Program-made: the position numbers and the translations under genes | The notes under the pieces: generated by a model | The model's input: only the letters and a program-made list of their open reading frames with translations | What the model was told of the DNA's origin: nothing | Databases searched by the model: none | Shown here: positions 1 through 10,273 of the stretch, piece after piece | How positions within the stretch are numbered: the first letter of the stretch is position 1 | Layout of the letters: the number at the start of each line of letters is the position of its first letter | Assembly (NCBI GenBank): GCA_014607495.2 | Contig: CP053154.1 | Coordinates: 10,230,001 to 10,294,000, forward strand | Length of the DNA stretch: 64,000 nt | Reading direction: 5' to 3' | Source: Carposina sasakii | Taxonomy: Eukaryota; Arthropoda; Insecta; Lepidoptera; Carposinidae

Positions 1-189
1 ATTCTTGCTCAACTGCTTATTAGGTAAATTGATTAGTATTATATTTTACTTACAAAAAATTTTACTTTTCTATATATATATCAATATAAAAACTGTATCG
101 TTGCCTTGTCTACATTACGTTTTGTTGCATATTATGTCGGCATACTTATTACTTTCTTTGATTTGGGCTTTTAGCTAACTTTTAGTAGG

Positions 190-1748
190 ATGTCTAAACA
201 GTTTAGGTTGACAGAGCAAGATATTGAAAATATTTATCTGTAGGTTCGAAAATGGAGAGCTTTCATATCTACCGAGCCAGATGAAGAGTCTATTGTAGGT
301 CGAATGTACTGGTTAAGATGCTGCTTATTTAGAAGAGGCAGAAGAAGATCAGTACAATCAAATCCTGATTTAATGAAGAAGACCATCTGGATGAGTTCTC
401 AGTTCCAGGGCCTTCACTTAGTCACCCACTGTCGTATCGATTGGCGCAGCGGCCTGGAGGCAACGCCGTAGGTCAACTTATATACCGATTTGAATTTAGT
501 GAAGACCGTATCAGAGGTAAACAGACCTTTCCCCAGAAATTGCCCAACTAGAAACACCTTTCAATTCTTTTTCTGATATATTAGTATGCGTGAATGAGAC
601 CAACGATTGTATACCTCTCACGCAAAAAGGCATCTCCAACTGCCCTCCTGTAAATGTATGAAATTCGTAGTTTGGTTGGCATTAAGGATTTATGTCAGTA
701 TATCACTTCCCAAATGTAAGATCATATTGGGGTAAGTATTTCAAATATATACATCATGACGCTAACTTTCTGAAAAACTACGATCCGTCATCACTTCAAT
801 GACAACTCATTGCACAAGCCCGTTGGTCACCCAAATCACGACCGTCCATAAAATAAGACCTGTAGAGGCACATTTGAATAAGTTATTTTTAGTGTGGCAC
901 CATTTGAACAGAGACTCCCTAGCTTTGTTAACAGATGCTCTAAAAGTGCATTGTGTATCCCCAACAAGCCCCATAAGTGGGGTTTCAAGCTCTGTGAGTT
1001 CACTGGCTACTCATGTCTGGAAAACAGGACATTCAAAACTTTGGTGATGAACCTGATCTTGGTGTAGTAGGCAACACAGTCATCAGATTGTGCCGTTCAG
1101 TTCCACGAAGAATGAACCACATAATTTATTTTGTTTATTCGTCAATTCCTTTGTGCTGCATTACAATTCGTAACTCGACTGTAAAACCCGGTAGTAAAAG
1201 AGTTCGAAAGAGTGTTCCAAGGGGATCATATGTGAGGAACTCGTAGCAGACTATGAAGGCGTGGATATCTCGGTAACTTGTTGGAAGGATAATAAGTCGA
1301 AGTGACGTTGGGTTTATTCTATTTTTTTATTTGGTTCCTAACCACCTGAAACTGTAGATGGCGTGATAAGAAACAAAAGAAAAAAGTCTCTGTTTGTTCG
1401 CAAAAAGCAAGTTACTATCATGGTCAGTGGAGTAGATTTGCTGGACAGTTTTAGACGGTTGGGCCGCTACAAAATTCGAATCAAAAGTCGAAAATGGCAT
1501 TCGATCGCGGGGTTATTTCCGACGCTTCATCATCTCATGATAGATATGGCGATAATAAATTGCCATGGGTACTTTATAAAAAACGGAATAACCACCCAAA
1601 CATGTCTACACTAGGTGATTATGCCTGCATACATTTGAAGAAAACGTTATGGACTTTCAAGCAGCAATATACACCGGGAGATAGAAGCCCCAAAAAGACA
1701 GGTCGGGGTCCAATGAAACCCGTTCCTCCAACAGAACGTGCGGACTGA
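190..1748 (+). pseudogene. Decayed piggyBac-type transposase
   Basis: Translated pieces in all three forward frames, in the right order, match the layout of piggyBac family transposases. An N-terminal start (MSKQFRLTEQDIENIYL, then a stop) is followed by NLYTDLNLVKTVSEVN near 475, KIRPVEAHLNK near 857, FKLCEFTGYSCLENR near 990, DLGVVGNTVIRLCRSVP near 1054, and GVDLLDSFRRLGRYKIRIKS with a Trp-containing continuation and MIDMAIIN near 1423-1560. Many frameshifts and stops make it non-functional. No clear terminal inverted repeats with TTAA target sites could be identified at its edges. It lies just beyond the last traced exon of the leftward coiled-coil gene, so it sits in a 3' intron or at that gene's 3' end. 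The family call is firm; the exact element borders are uncertain. Confidence 0.8.
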
Positions 1749-2147
1749 TGGCTTAGGCCACAATGAAAAAAGATGCATGTTCTAAAAACTTTCTAGATTT
1801 GTATTACCGGAATTCGCGGACTGACAAAGTGTACTAAATGAACACTAAAAATAGTCATATGTAAGCATAAATTTAGTATCACGCATAGTGTTGCCAATTG
1901 TCTACATACACATTTTTTCATAATAAATACCTATTTTTTTTATACCAAATTTTTTCATTATTTTTTATGTTATATGTACCTAAATTCCTACCATAAACAT
2001 TTTTTCCAGGCCGCAATAAGAAACTATGCATTTAATTAAAGATCGTAGTTAGGCGCTACAAAAGCCGTTATATAAATTGACAGAAGATTTTAATATTGGC
2101 AGGACTTCTGATTCATTATCACCACAGATTATCACACTGTAACTTAC

Positions 2148-5100
2148 CAAATCACGCAGTTCATCCATATTTTCAAATTGACCGAAATCTTCCTGCAGTT
2201 GCGCGATGTGATTTTTGAGAGTATTTAGCTGCTTTTCGTATGATGACATTTTATCTTCACTGAAAAATATTTTAAGCCAAGTCAGAACATTTGTACATCT
2301 GACTACACACTGAAAGCCGTCTCGTAGATTGTCTACAATGCAAGCTTTTTATTGGAGCAAACGTGTCGGTGACGATGTTACTTTGTCTTTGGCCCCTTAT
2401 TTGTGCACTACTACCTACCTAGAGTACCTATAGAACCTGGTAGTGTAGATACTATTATTTTATGATTTTCTATCACATTTTTATAGTAAGTCGTGTCGTT
2501 ATAATTTCATTTACAATACTTAGTATTTTTAATAAATATAATACTTCTCTTGTAATTGTTCCTCCAAAAGTGATTGTTTTTTTTCTAATTCGTTTATATA
2601 TTCATTTTTATTGGAAATATCCACTTTAAGCGACTTCTCTAAACTGCTAAACTTTTCTTCTTTCTCTTTAAGATTAAGCTGCAAAGAAATATTTGAATAA
2701 AAAATATTAATGAATTAAATTTTTAGGTACATATACCTACGTATATTAATAAAAACTTACCTCAATATCTCGGACGGCTTCTGTTTTCTTCAATAATTTA
2801 TTTTTAAACTCTTCAATCTCTGATTTAAAAGCTTTTATTTGTACTTCCAAAACAGTTTTCTCGGCAGCTTTTGTTTCTGTAACCATCGAAAAGAATACTT
2901 ATTTAAGTAAAACCATCAAAAATTTTACTTTAATCCCACATAATATTCTTACCAATTCTACATAAAATTTAATTTACAAAAGAACATACCTAATAGTGAC
3001 TGTTGATCTTGCATTAATTGAGATATGTCTTTTTGTTTCAATTGCGCCTCAACTAGCTGAGCACACAAGGACTCTAATTTAGTCTCTCCTTTCTTCCTTA
3101 GTTCGACTTCATTTTCATATTTTTTTTCAGTTTCTGCGAGCTGGCTTACGGTATTTTGTAGTTCCGATTTTAGATCTTTAAGTGTGTCATTGTAAGTTAA
3201 TGAAAGATCGTTGAGGCGTTTTTCTAGTTCATTTTTCCTAAAAAAAATAATAATATACTTCCAGAAAATAAAAAAATATATCATACATCCAAAATACGTA
3301 GGCAAATATAAGAATGGCACTAAGAATAATAAGTAATATTTAACTTACTCTGATTGCAATTTTTCTCGAGCGTGCGCTATTTCTTCTAGATGTACAGTAT
3401 TTTCTCTAATGGAGTCAGTTAACTTATTTAATTCTTTATTGAAATCCTCTTCCAGCTTTTTATTCTTAAATAAAAATTATAAAGGATGATTTGCCCGAAA
3501 TATCATTTGTATCAATGTTTTACAAATCTGTACCTACTTGGGTAATTACGAAATATATGTTATGTTTGAGAATAATGTTAAAATTTTGATAAGTATTATA
3601 TTAATGAGTATTCTACCTCCACTGAGTCAAGAGGAAAAAAAAACTTGTGAATTCTAGGATGCTATAAATATGCTGCTAACAATACAATTTAGTAGACTTA
3701 CAAAAGGTAATTTTTTCTATTTACATTCTATATATAGAGGGGCTATCAACTATAAAAATGTATCGCACTTCTTCGTCTCGTAGTTTTACTCTTTTATTAC
3801 AATTTTTCTTTATTTCTCAGTGGAGGAAGCCATTTTACAATTCGGATCCAAAAGAAGTTCAAAGATCAACCGCCACGCATCTATCTTTAGTGGCACTCGG
3901 AAACAGTTTAGGTTTGATGGCTTTTAACTTTATTGGAAAAGAAAATTTTCTGTAGGTATTCGTTTTCATACAAAATCTAGACCTATAGCTTTCTTATATC
4001 TACCGAGCCATTGAGGCTAGAGACAGAAGTAGAAGTTGTTTCGTAATATAAGGGGTATCTACACGGTTGCATAGCTAACATGTAGGTATGTTATCTTCCT
4101 AAGAAAGCTGACTGGTTATGATGCTGCTTGAGCGAGAGGAGAAATAGAGTCAGATGCTTCAAATACCTGATCATGAAGTTGCTGGATGGTTCTCTCCAGC
4201 CGCCACGTCTGCGAGCGAGACTGCTCCAACGCCGCCTCTAGCTGTCCTGCTCGCTCAATACCGATCTTTATCTGTCCTTCAGCGCGAGTCAAACGATCTT
4301 TCATCGTATTCTTTTTTGCCCTCTCGTCTTTCAATTCTTTTTCTAATTCCTATAAAAGTCGAAGATTATTGCACTCCACCGTACGATGATGTAACATAAC
4401 CTCTAGGACAAAGGTCCTAATCCTATGTATGGTAGGTTTGGTTTTAAGGATCTTAATGTTCTAAAACCTTTTTATACATCATAGTGGACGCCCGCGACTC
4501 CGTCCGCGTGGACTACAGAAAAAATAAAAAGTAGCCTATATGTTAAGTGTAAAAAGTAGCCTATATGTTATCGCGGTTGTCGTAAAAAATTAATTCACGT
4601 TTGTCCCCTTCCCGTGGGAATTTCGGGAAATCCGTTCCCAGTGCTTCCTCGGGGTCCCAAATAAACATATATGCTCAACTTCAGATTCACATGTTTAACC
4701 GTTTTCGTAAAAAATAAATAATTCCCGTTGGTCTCCTTCCCGTGGGAATTTCGGGAAATCCGTTCTAGTGTTTCCTCGCAGTCCCTAATGAACATATATG
4801 CCCAATTACAGCTTCATATGTATAGCGGTTTTCGTAAAAACTATGAATTCCCGTTTGTCCCCTTCCCGTGGGAATTTCGGGAAATCCGTTTTTAGTCCTC
4901 CCTCGCTGTCCCCAATGAACATATATGCCCGATTTCAGCTTCATATGTATAGCGGTTTTCGTAAAAACTATGAATTCCCGTTTGTCCCCTTCCCGTGGGA
5001 ATTTCGGGAAATCCGTTTTTAGTCCTCCCTCGCTGTCCCCAATGAACATATATGCCCGATTTCAGCTTCATATGTATAGCGGTTTTCGTAAAAAATATAG

Positions 5101-8100
5101 AATTCCCGTTGGTCGCCTTCCCGTGGGAATATCGGGAAATTCTTATAGCCTATGTTCATCCAGGTCCAATAAGGATTCTAACGGTGAAAGAATTTTTGAA
5201 ATCGGTCCAGTAATTTTTGAGCCTATTCATTACAACCAAACAAACAAAGTTTTCCTCTTTATAATATTAGTGTAGATTAACTTTCTTAATCTTAATTAAC
5301 ATACCAATTCTCATATTTACCTCCAATCTAGCTTTGTTAACATGCGGTCTAAAATGGTCGGCATTGTGTATCTGTTTCTTGAGGTCACAGTTCTGTGAGT
5401 TCAACTCCGATACCCTGTATGTGAGCTCCTCTGTCTTCAGCTGTAGCGCCATTGTTTCGTTTACGCCTCTCCTGGAATGCAATGAGATCATCATAATGTA
5501 CAATACGTAACTCGACTGTCTATCGAAAGAGTGCCGAATCTATATTTCACTACCTATTCCAAAATACAAATTCTGACTAATCGTTTTGGTAAGCAAAAAA
5601 ACACTTGCTTGCTAAACAATGTTTGCTAATTCGTACAATTTAACATACATAACATAACATGTAATGTTACCTTAAATAGTCAACAATTTCATTGAGTTCC
5701 TCCAAAAACTCTCCTTTTACGTGTTCCAGTGAACGTTGAAGCATTTCGTTCTCCGCGTTGAACTCTTTTATTTTGTTTGACAATTTGGACATGCTGATAC
5801 CCTGTAAAATGCACAACAAATGTACTCGGATCTGGTTTATTCTTTGCTATTATAGGTAGGACCTAGTAGTCGGTGATCGCAATCATAAGTCGTCAGATTT
5901 GAGGGCTGCGAAAGGTATATGACCGAATGTGTAAATACACCACATAACAATGAATAAACATGCAATAAGATGAAGAAGGCGGCTAGTAAAAACTGGATGG
6001 CGAAAACAGGAGATCGAGCCTTGTGGCGTGCTCTGGGGGAAGCCTACGTCTTCCTAGCCTCGCCTAGTACACTGCAATAGGCTGGCTGATATGTGTACGT
6101 AATAGTTGAGAACCAGTTTTAGAATTGGCAGTATGGAATCAATTGGACATTTTCACAAACCTTTTTCTCTTCACCTGACTGTTTGCAATTTTCCAAGATG
6201 GAGGTAAACCAATCGATTATCTCTTTTCTTTTCATTAAGGTTTGTTCGCATGTGGACACTAGTTTAGTCGGCATGCTATACAACTTTGTGGGATCTACTG
6301 ACAATTGGTTTCCTGCTTCTAAAATAAAAAAAAAGAATAAACAAATAGTAATCAAAATCGTTTTAACTCCTTGGCCATCGAGGGTTGTTTCTGTTTACAA
6401 ATGTCTTTTATACCTACCAATAGTCTCAAACTATCATCGATCAAGTTCGAAAATATTGCTATACAGGATGATTTTTGGTCGTCAACGTTCCCGAAAACTA
6501 AGGAATCTCCTCATCATCACGATCATTTTTCTCCATGGAAGCATACCTGGGAAGTGTCTGGTTTCCAAAATATTAGGGTCCAAAGTTGAGTAAATAGACT
6601 GCGTTTTTCTGCATAAATGCACATAGACGCGCGTAGCAGGATTTTTTCACGAAAAATAATTAATATCTGTCTATAAAAAAACTAACATAAATACTAGACA
6701 CTAAATTTCGCACGACCAAGGAATTAAAAAATAAAAAAAAAAATAAAAAAAAAAATTCCCAGCATTTTTTTTGGCATAAACTTACTTTATTTCATGTATA
6801 GAGTACGTACCCTTCGTTAAAGGTGGCCACAAAAAAACACCCTGTATAATAATTTTGTATTTCAATTTGATCAATATATACCCTACCATTGCCCTGTTTA
6901 TCGCTCGGGGCGCCCGCGCACAGTTGCAGCAGCTGCTCAGCCGTCAGCTTGGCCACGTTCATGATCTTCAAGTCTTCGGTGTCAGGCATGGCTATCTTGT
7001 GACCGACACTCAGCAGTTGCTTGTGAGTGTTCCGCATTGACGTGTACACGTTCATTATCGCTATCTATTATATTAAAAGTGATTCAATCAATGTACGTAT
7101 AGTATACTTCGATTTTTATTACAGCAGTTTTGTATGACATCGTAGAGAGGACATTTTATGAATTTGGTGTAAATTGGAAATAATATTACATATTATGATA
7201 CGAGTTAATATAATTATGCAACCCCTGAGTAAATATGTAGTGTTAGTGTGTTGTATACTAGTCTAATTAATAATAATAAGCGATGTTAAGTAGTGCGCCT
7301 TTCAGTCGCTAGTCGGACAGAGAAGGTTCTGAATTAATTTCATGTACGGATATTAATATTCTGGAGGAGGCAGGCAGCCGACATTCTTGGCAATGTGTTT
7401 ATAATTAATTATGGTTTGAAGGAAACCATATTGCACCGACCCCATAAATATATAATGTAATAGATAAGGGCAAGAAAATGATGACTGTTCTAGTGTAATT
7501 CGTTAAATATTAATAACCTGTCGGTCGCTAAGCTCTTTCTTCATTTTATCGAGCTGCTTAATGTGTTCGTTCCATTTTAGTTTCAGCTGCGACTTTTTTG
7601 TGACTACTGATCCTGGAAAAATAAGTTAATTCTTGAACCTTATAAAAACTTGACCACTTTAGTTAAAAATGAGATAGACTAGACTAGTAAAATAATTTCT
7701 TGGCTGAAGAGTTAAATTAAAATAGTTATTATTAGTAACCATATTCAGGAGCAGAGCAATATGAAGGAGACGGGTCTCTATCGGACTGTTTTGTTTCCAG
7801 ATCTTCGTGCCTTTTGATAATGTCCTGAAACGAATGCAATTTCCACGCTCAAATAGGATATCTTCTATCTATAACAAGTCGACACATGGCGACAAAGTTG
7901 TATTATATAGGTATATGTACCAGGTAGGTACCTACTCTAGACACGTTTCTATGTAGGTATCTTTCCCAGTTGTGTGGATAAACGGAATAAGTCTACTGTT
8001 CTCCTGTGATCCTGTACTGAATGACCACATACAATCACGCCTCTATCTCGAAGGGGTAGGCAGAGACCATCATACTTTTAACAACATACTAATATTGAAT

Positions 8101-9689
8101 TTCATTACCATTTTATAATGTGCAGTAAAATGTAGGTAGACAAATGAACCACATACCTGATTTAGCAAAGATTTGGCAGATTTACCGGCAGACTTCTAGA
8201 AATAAAATATTTTGATTATATAATCCTAAATTTAATAAATATCAGGCAGTCTTGCACCATTATAAAAAAAACTCTACACAGCTCAAAATGTAAGGAACGT
8301 TAGTAGAAATAATGTAATTAGAACAGAAATTAGGAACTGAGATGTGTCTCCTGACTAAGTTCCTATCCTCTATTATAGAAAATTATCAATAGCTTAACTA
8401 CTAGAGAATATCCTGTTATGCATGGCTAAATGGCCAAATAAATATTAAGTAATTGTTGCACTTGCATCTAGAGCAGTTGGCGGGGGTTGCAGACAAGTTA
8501 ACGACATCGTCGCCAAAAACTTTCAACTTTAACAAATTGTCATCTATACATTCAGAAGTAGCTATCAATATGTCGACTGATAGAAGAGCTAGGTGGGAAG
8601 CTAGAGAACTGGCTGAGAGATCATTGACGATAACAGGACCCGGGCTTTAATTAAAAAAGCTTGTAATAAAATGGGCAAACCTGCACCACCGGCACCGTTA
8701 TAACTCCCTTTCCCATTTTATTCGACGTGTAAACGTTGTTGATCTTTTTAGGGATCGTTGACTTCTGAAATAATAGTAAAATGAATATAGGAAAACTAAA
8801 ATTACGGCTAACTCCACAAAAAAATATCACAAACCAGACCTTTAATGGCGTAACCTTTTCTCCTCGCCCCCTTATCGCCGGGTACTTTACTTGCCCCTCG
8901 TCTTTCTTCCCAGACCTCGGCCGTGACTAAAATAACATATAACTACTGACAAACTTATTTTATAACTTACTATTAAACTTTTGCGAGGCAAAAAATCTAA
9001 AAATTATTATTACTTACCCCTACTACGTTGTAGCTGCTACGAATTCTGTGCAGCCGGTTAAGACCAAAGGATTCGTTAACATACTCGTAACATACTAACA
9101 TAAAATACACACAGAGCTATGTTACCAAAATGAACCAGAATTGCAGGATCGTAAAGAAGGTCCCACAGTCAAGTATAACTTAATTATGGATGTAAATGAA
9201 CAGTCATAAGTTGCTAGTCTCTAGCCTGGGAATACCAGAGTTCCTCAGGAGATTCTTATGATATGCACAGAAAGAGATGCAGCCGATGCGTTCTAGTAAA
9301 GCTCCGCATCAGCACATTCGTTTGATTTTATTGATATTCAGTACATATCTATTTATGTATGACTACGAATGGCAAACTATTTAATGAGCCACTGTTAATA
9401 TTTTGATGGGGTCTTGTGTGATGGAGTGGTTGCAGAGAATGTAAATTGTAAAGCTTACTGGTGGATCGTTTGCACTGCCCTGTCGACCTCGACACGGCCT
9501 GTTCTGAGGCAAACGCTGTGGAATCCGGCATTTCGGAAATGTTCTCGGCGAATCTGATATCAAAAATAATCAGGGTCAAGCTATACGATCGAGGTGAGAA
9601 AATTCAATACCTATATAGATAACGTGGCAAATAAATATTGTTATATATAGGTCCAATTATTTACCTGCCCTAGTTTCTACACTAGCCAT
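2148..9689 (-). CDS. Coiled-coil protein, leftward paralogue (3' end unresolved)
   Basis: Seventeen exons were joined by eye at GT/AG sites, listed 5' to 3' on the minus strand: 9689-9665, 9553-9459, 8926-8840, 8764-8681, 8195-8157, 7824-7740, 7612-7518, 7064-6887, 6318-6161, 5801-5671, 5471-5321, 4349-4167, 3464-3349, 3237-2990, 2876-2761, 2678-2545, 2259-2148. They total 2037 nt (679 codons) in one open frame. Residues 1-138 are basic and low in complexity (MASVETRA start). Residues 139-282 form a helical region containing NVAKLTAEQLLQLC (206-219). The rest is heptad-like coiled coil rich in Glu, Lys, Leu and Gln. The gene is a diverged paralogue of the head-to-head neighbour at 10274-20249, with identical intron phases across ten introns. 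By comparison, about four 3' exons are missing; they may lie off the left edge. If the last donor is not used, translation reads on to a stop at 2049. The family is not recognised; a structural or cytoskeletal role is inference. Confidence 0.82.
3985..4135 (+). mobile_element. Possible second piggyBac 5' fragment
   Basis: Two short stretches resemble the 5' part of the piggyBac pseudogene at 190-1748. TATCTACCGAGCCA is shared with the stretch near 267, and a block like ACTGGTTAAGATGCTGCTT (near 308) recurs with few differences near 4110. Order and orientation agree. The fragment lies in an intron of the leftward coiled-coil gene. The similarity is short, so the call is tentative. Confidence 0.3.
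4482..5276 (+). repeat. GTGGACGCCCGCGACT interspersed repeat, internally expanded
   Basis: This starts with the recurrent 5' sequence AGTGGACGCCCGCGACTCCG, passes through a GTAGCCTATATGTTA motif, and ends in a tail like TTATAATATTAGTGTAG. The same family occurs at 21833, 24189 (minus), 29721 (minus), 35695, 51541 and 63127. This kind of repeat is abundant in Lepidoptera and probably derives from a LINE 3' end. This copy is unusual because its middle holds about five tandem units. It lies in an intron of the leftward coiled-coil gene. Confidence 0.75.
4570..5146 (+). repeat. Tandem array of about five 127-bp units
   Basis: The phrase AGCGGTTTTCGTAAAAA begins at 4824, 4951 and 5078, exactly 127 bp apart. 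Related starts lie at 4697 and about 4572. Every unit contains TTCCCGTGGGAATTTCGGG or a close variant and an AACATATATGC segment. Units 3 and 4 are nearly identical, which suggests recent amplification; the outer ones are more diverged. Because the unit is not a multiple of three plus stops, frames that stay open across it are accidental. Confidence 0.9.
5962..6092 (+). mobile_element. RTE-type LINE 3' tail fragment
   Basis: The translation NWMAKTGDRALWRALGEAY, followed by a CTGCAATAGGCTG tail, matches the C-terminal end and 3' UTR of lepidopteran RTE-like LINEs. The same end occurs at 10371 (minus), 46421 and 57590. It is 5'-truncated and sits in an intron of the leftward coiled-coil gene. 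Confidence 0.7.
6461..6847 (+). mobile_element. MITE, ACAGGATG family, copy 1
   Basis: It begins ATACAGGATGATTTTTGGTC and ends with an inverted counterpart (ACACCCTGTATA). Near-identical copies lie at 23353-23788 and 56202-56600, and an inverted partial copy at 13300-13528. All share a core containing TCCATGGAAGCATACCTGGG and GTTGAGTAAATAGACTGCG. A short open frame recurs in each copy but looks incidental. The TA-flanked ends suggest a mariner-type non-autonomous element, which is inference. Confidence 0.8.
9133..9300 (+). repeat. SINE-like repeat, GCAGGATCG family
   Basis: It contains GCAGGATCGTAAAG, then ACAGTCATAAGTTGCTAG, GAGTTCCTCAGGAG and GAAAGAGATGCAGC in order. The same modules recur at 11160-11290, 27672-27870 (inverted), 45490-45605 and 52338-52420. 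This is a diverged lepidopteran-style interspersed repeat. It lies in an intron of the leftward coiled-coil gene. Confidence 0.6.
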
Positions 9690-10273
9690 TACACTCAATG
9701 GGAGAATAATAAAATTTATATACGAATTTCATAACAATTACAAAGATAAACAAAAATTTTGAATTTTCTGCTACATAATGTGAATTTACATTTACAAGTA
9801 AAATTTTACTTAATTTTGACAGAGTTTTGATTTATTTGATATCTGCATAGACAACAGGAATATAACTCTCGTCTATGGCTAAAAAATTTAAATCATTTTA
9901 TAAGGAAAAAAATAATATATAGGTATTCTATTATACGATTTCATAGACCAAATGTACTTTGCAAGTAAAGACCACCCTTAAATGTTACTGTATTATGGCC
10001 ATATTTATTATTTTATTGAAAATAAAATTGTTGAACAAAAACCGCCGTGAAAAAATATAATCTACCTTTATGCTGCTTACCTATATTTTAAAGAAACTTT
10101 TTATTTTTCTTTAAAGTGTCAGTCGGTGAAAAGTCATTCTTTGTGACAAGGAAATTTCAGGCAGATGTTTTTTTATGTGTTTTTTTATATTTTAAATTAA
10201 ATGTAAAAGTAAACCAGGATCTTAAGGTTTTGTATGAAATATTATCTACTAGCCAGAAAATTTTTGTCTAAGT
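9690..10273. promoter_or_regulatory. Putative shared divergent promoter
   Basis: This 584-bp AT-rich interval separates the start codons of two divergently transcribed coiled-coil paralogues. It must contain both 5' leaders and, unless non-coding first exons lie elsewhere, both promoters. No TATA box or other core motif could be assigned with confidence. A TTGACAGAG stretch near 9816 and a GTGTCAGTCGG stretch near 10116 are noted without a function. Confidence 0.5.

Noticed and set aside
4765..5275. Overlapping repetitive open frames on both strands
   Set aside because: Produced by the 127-bp tandem array; the peptide repeats simply reflect the DNA repeats.
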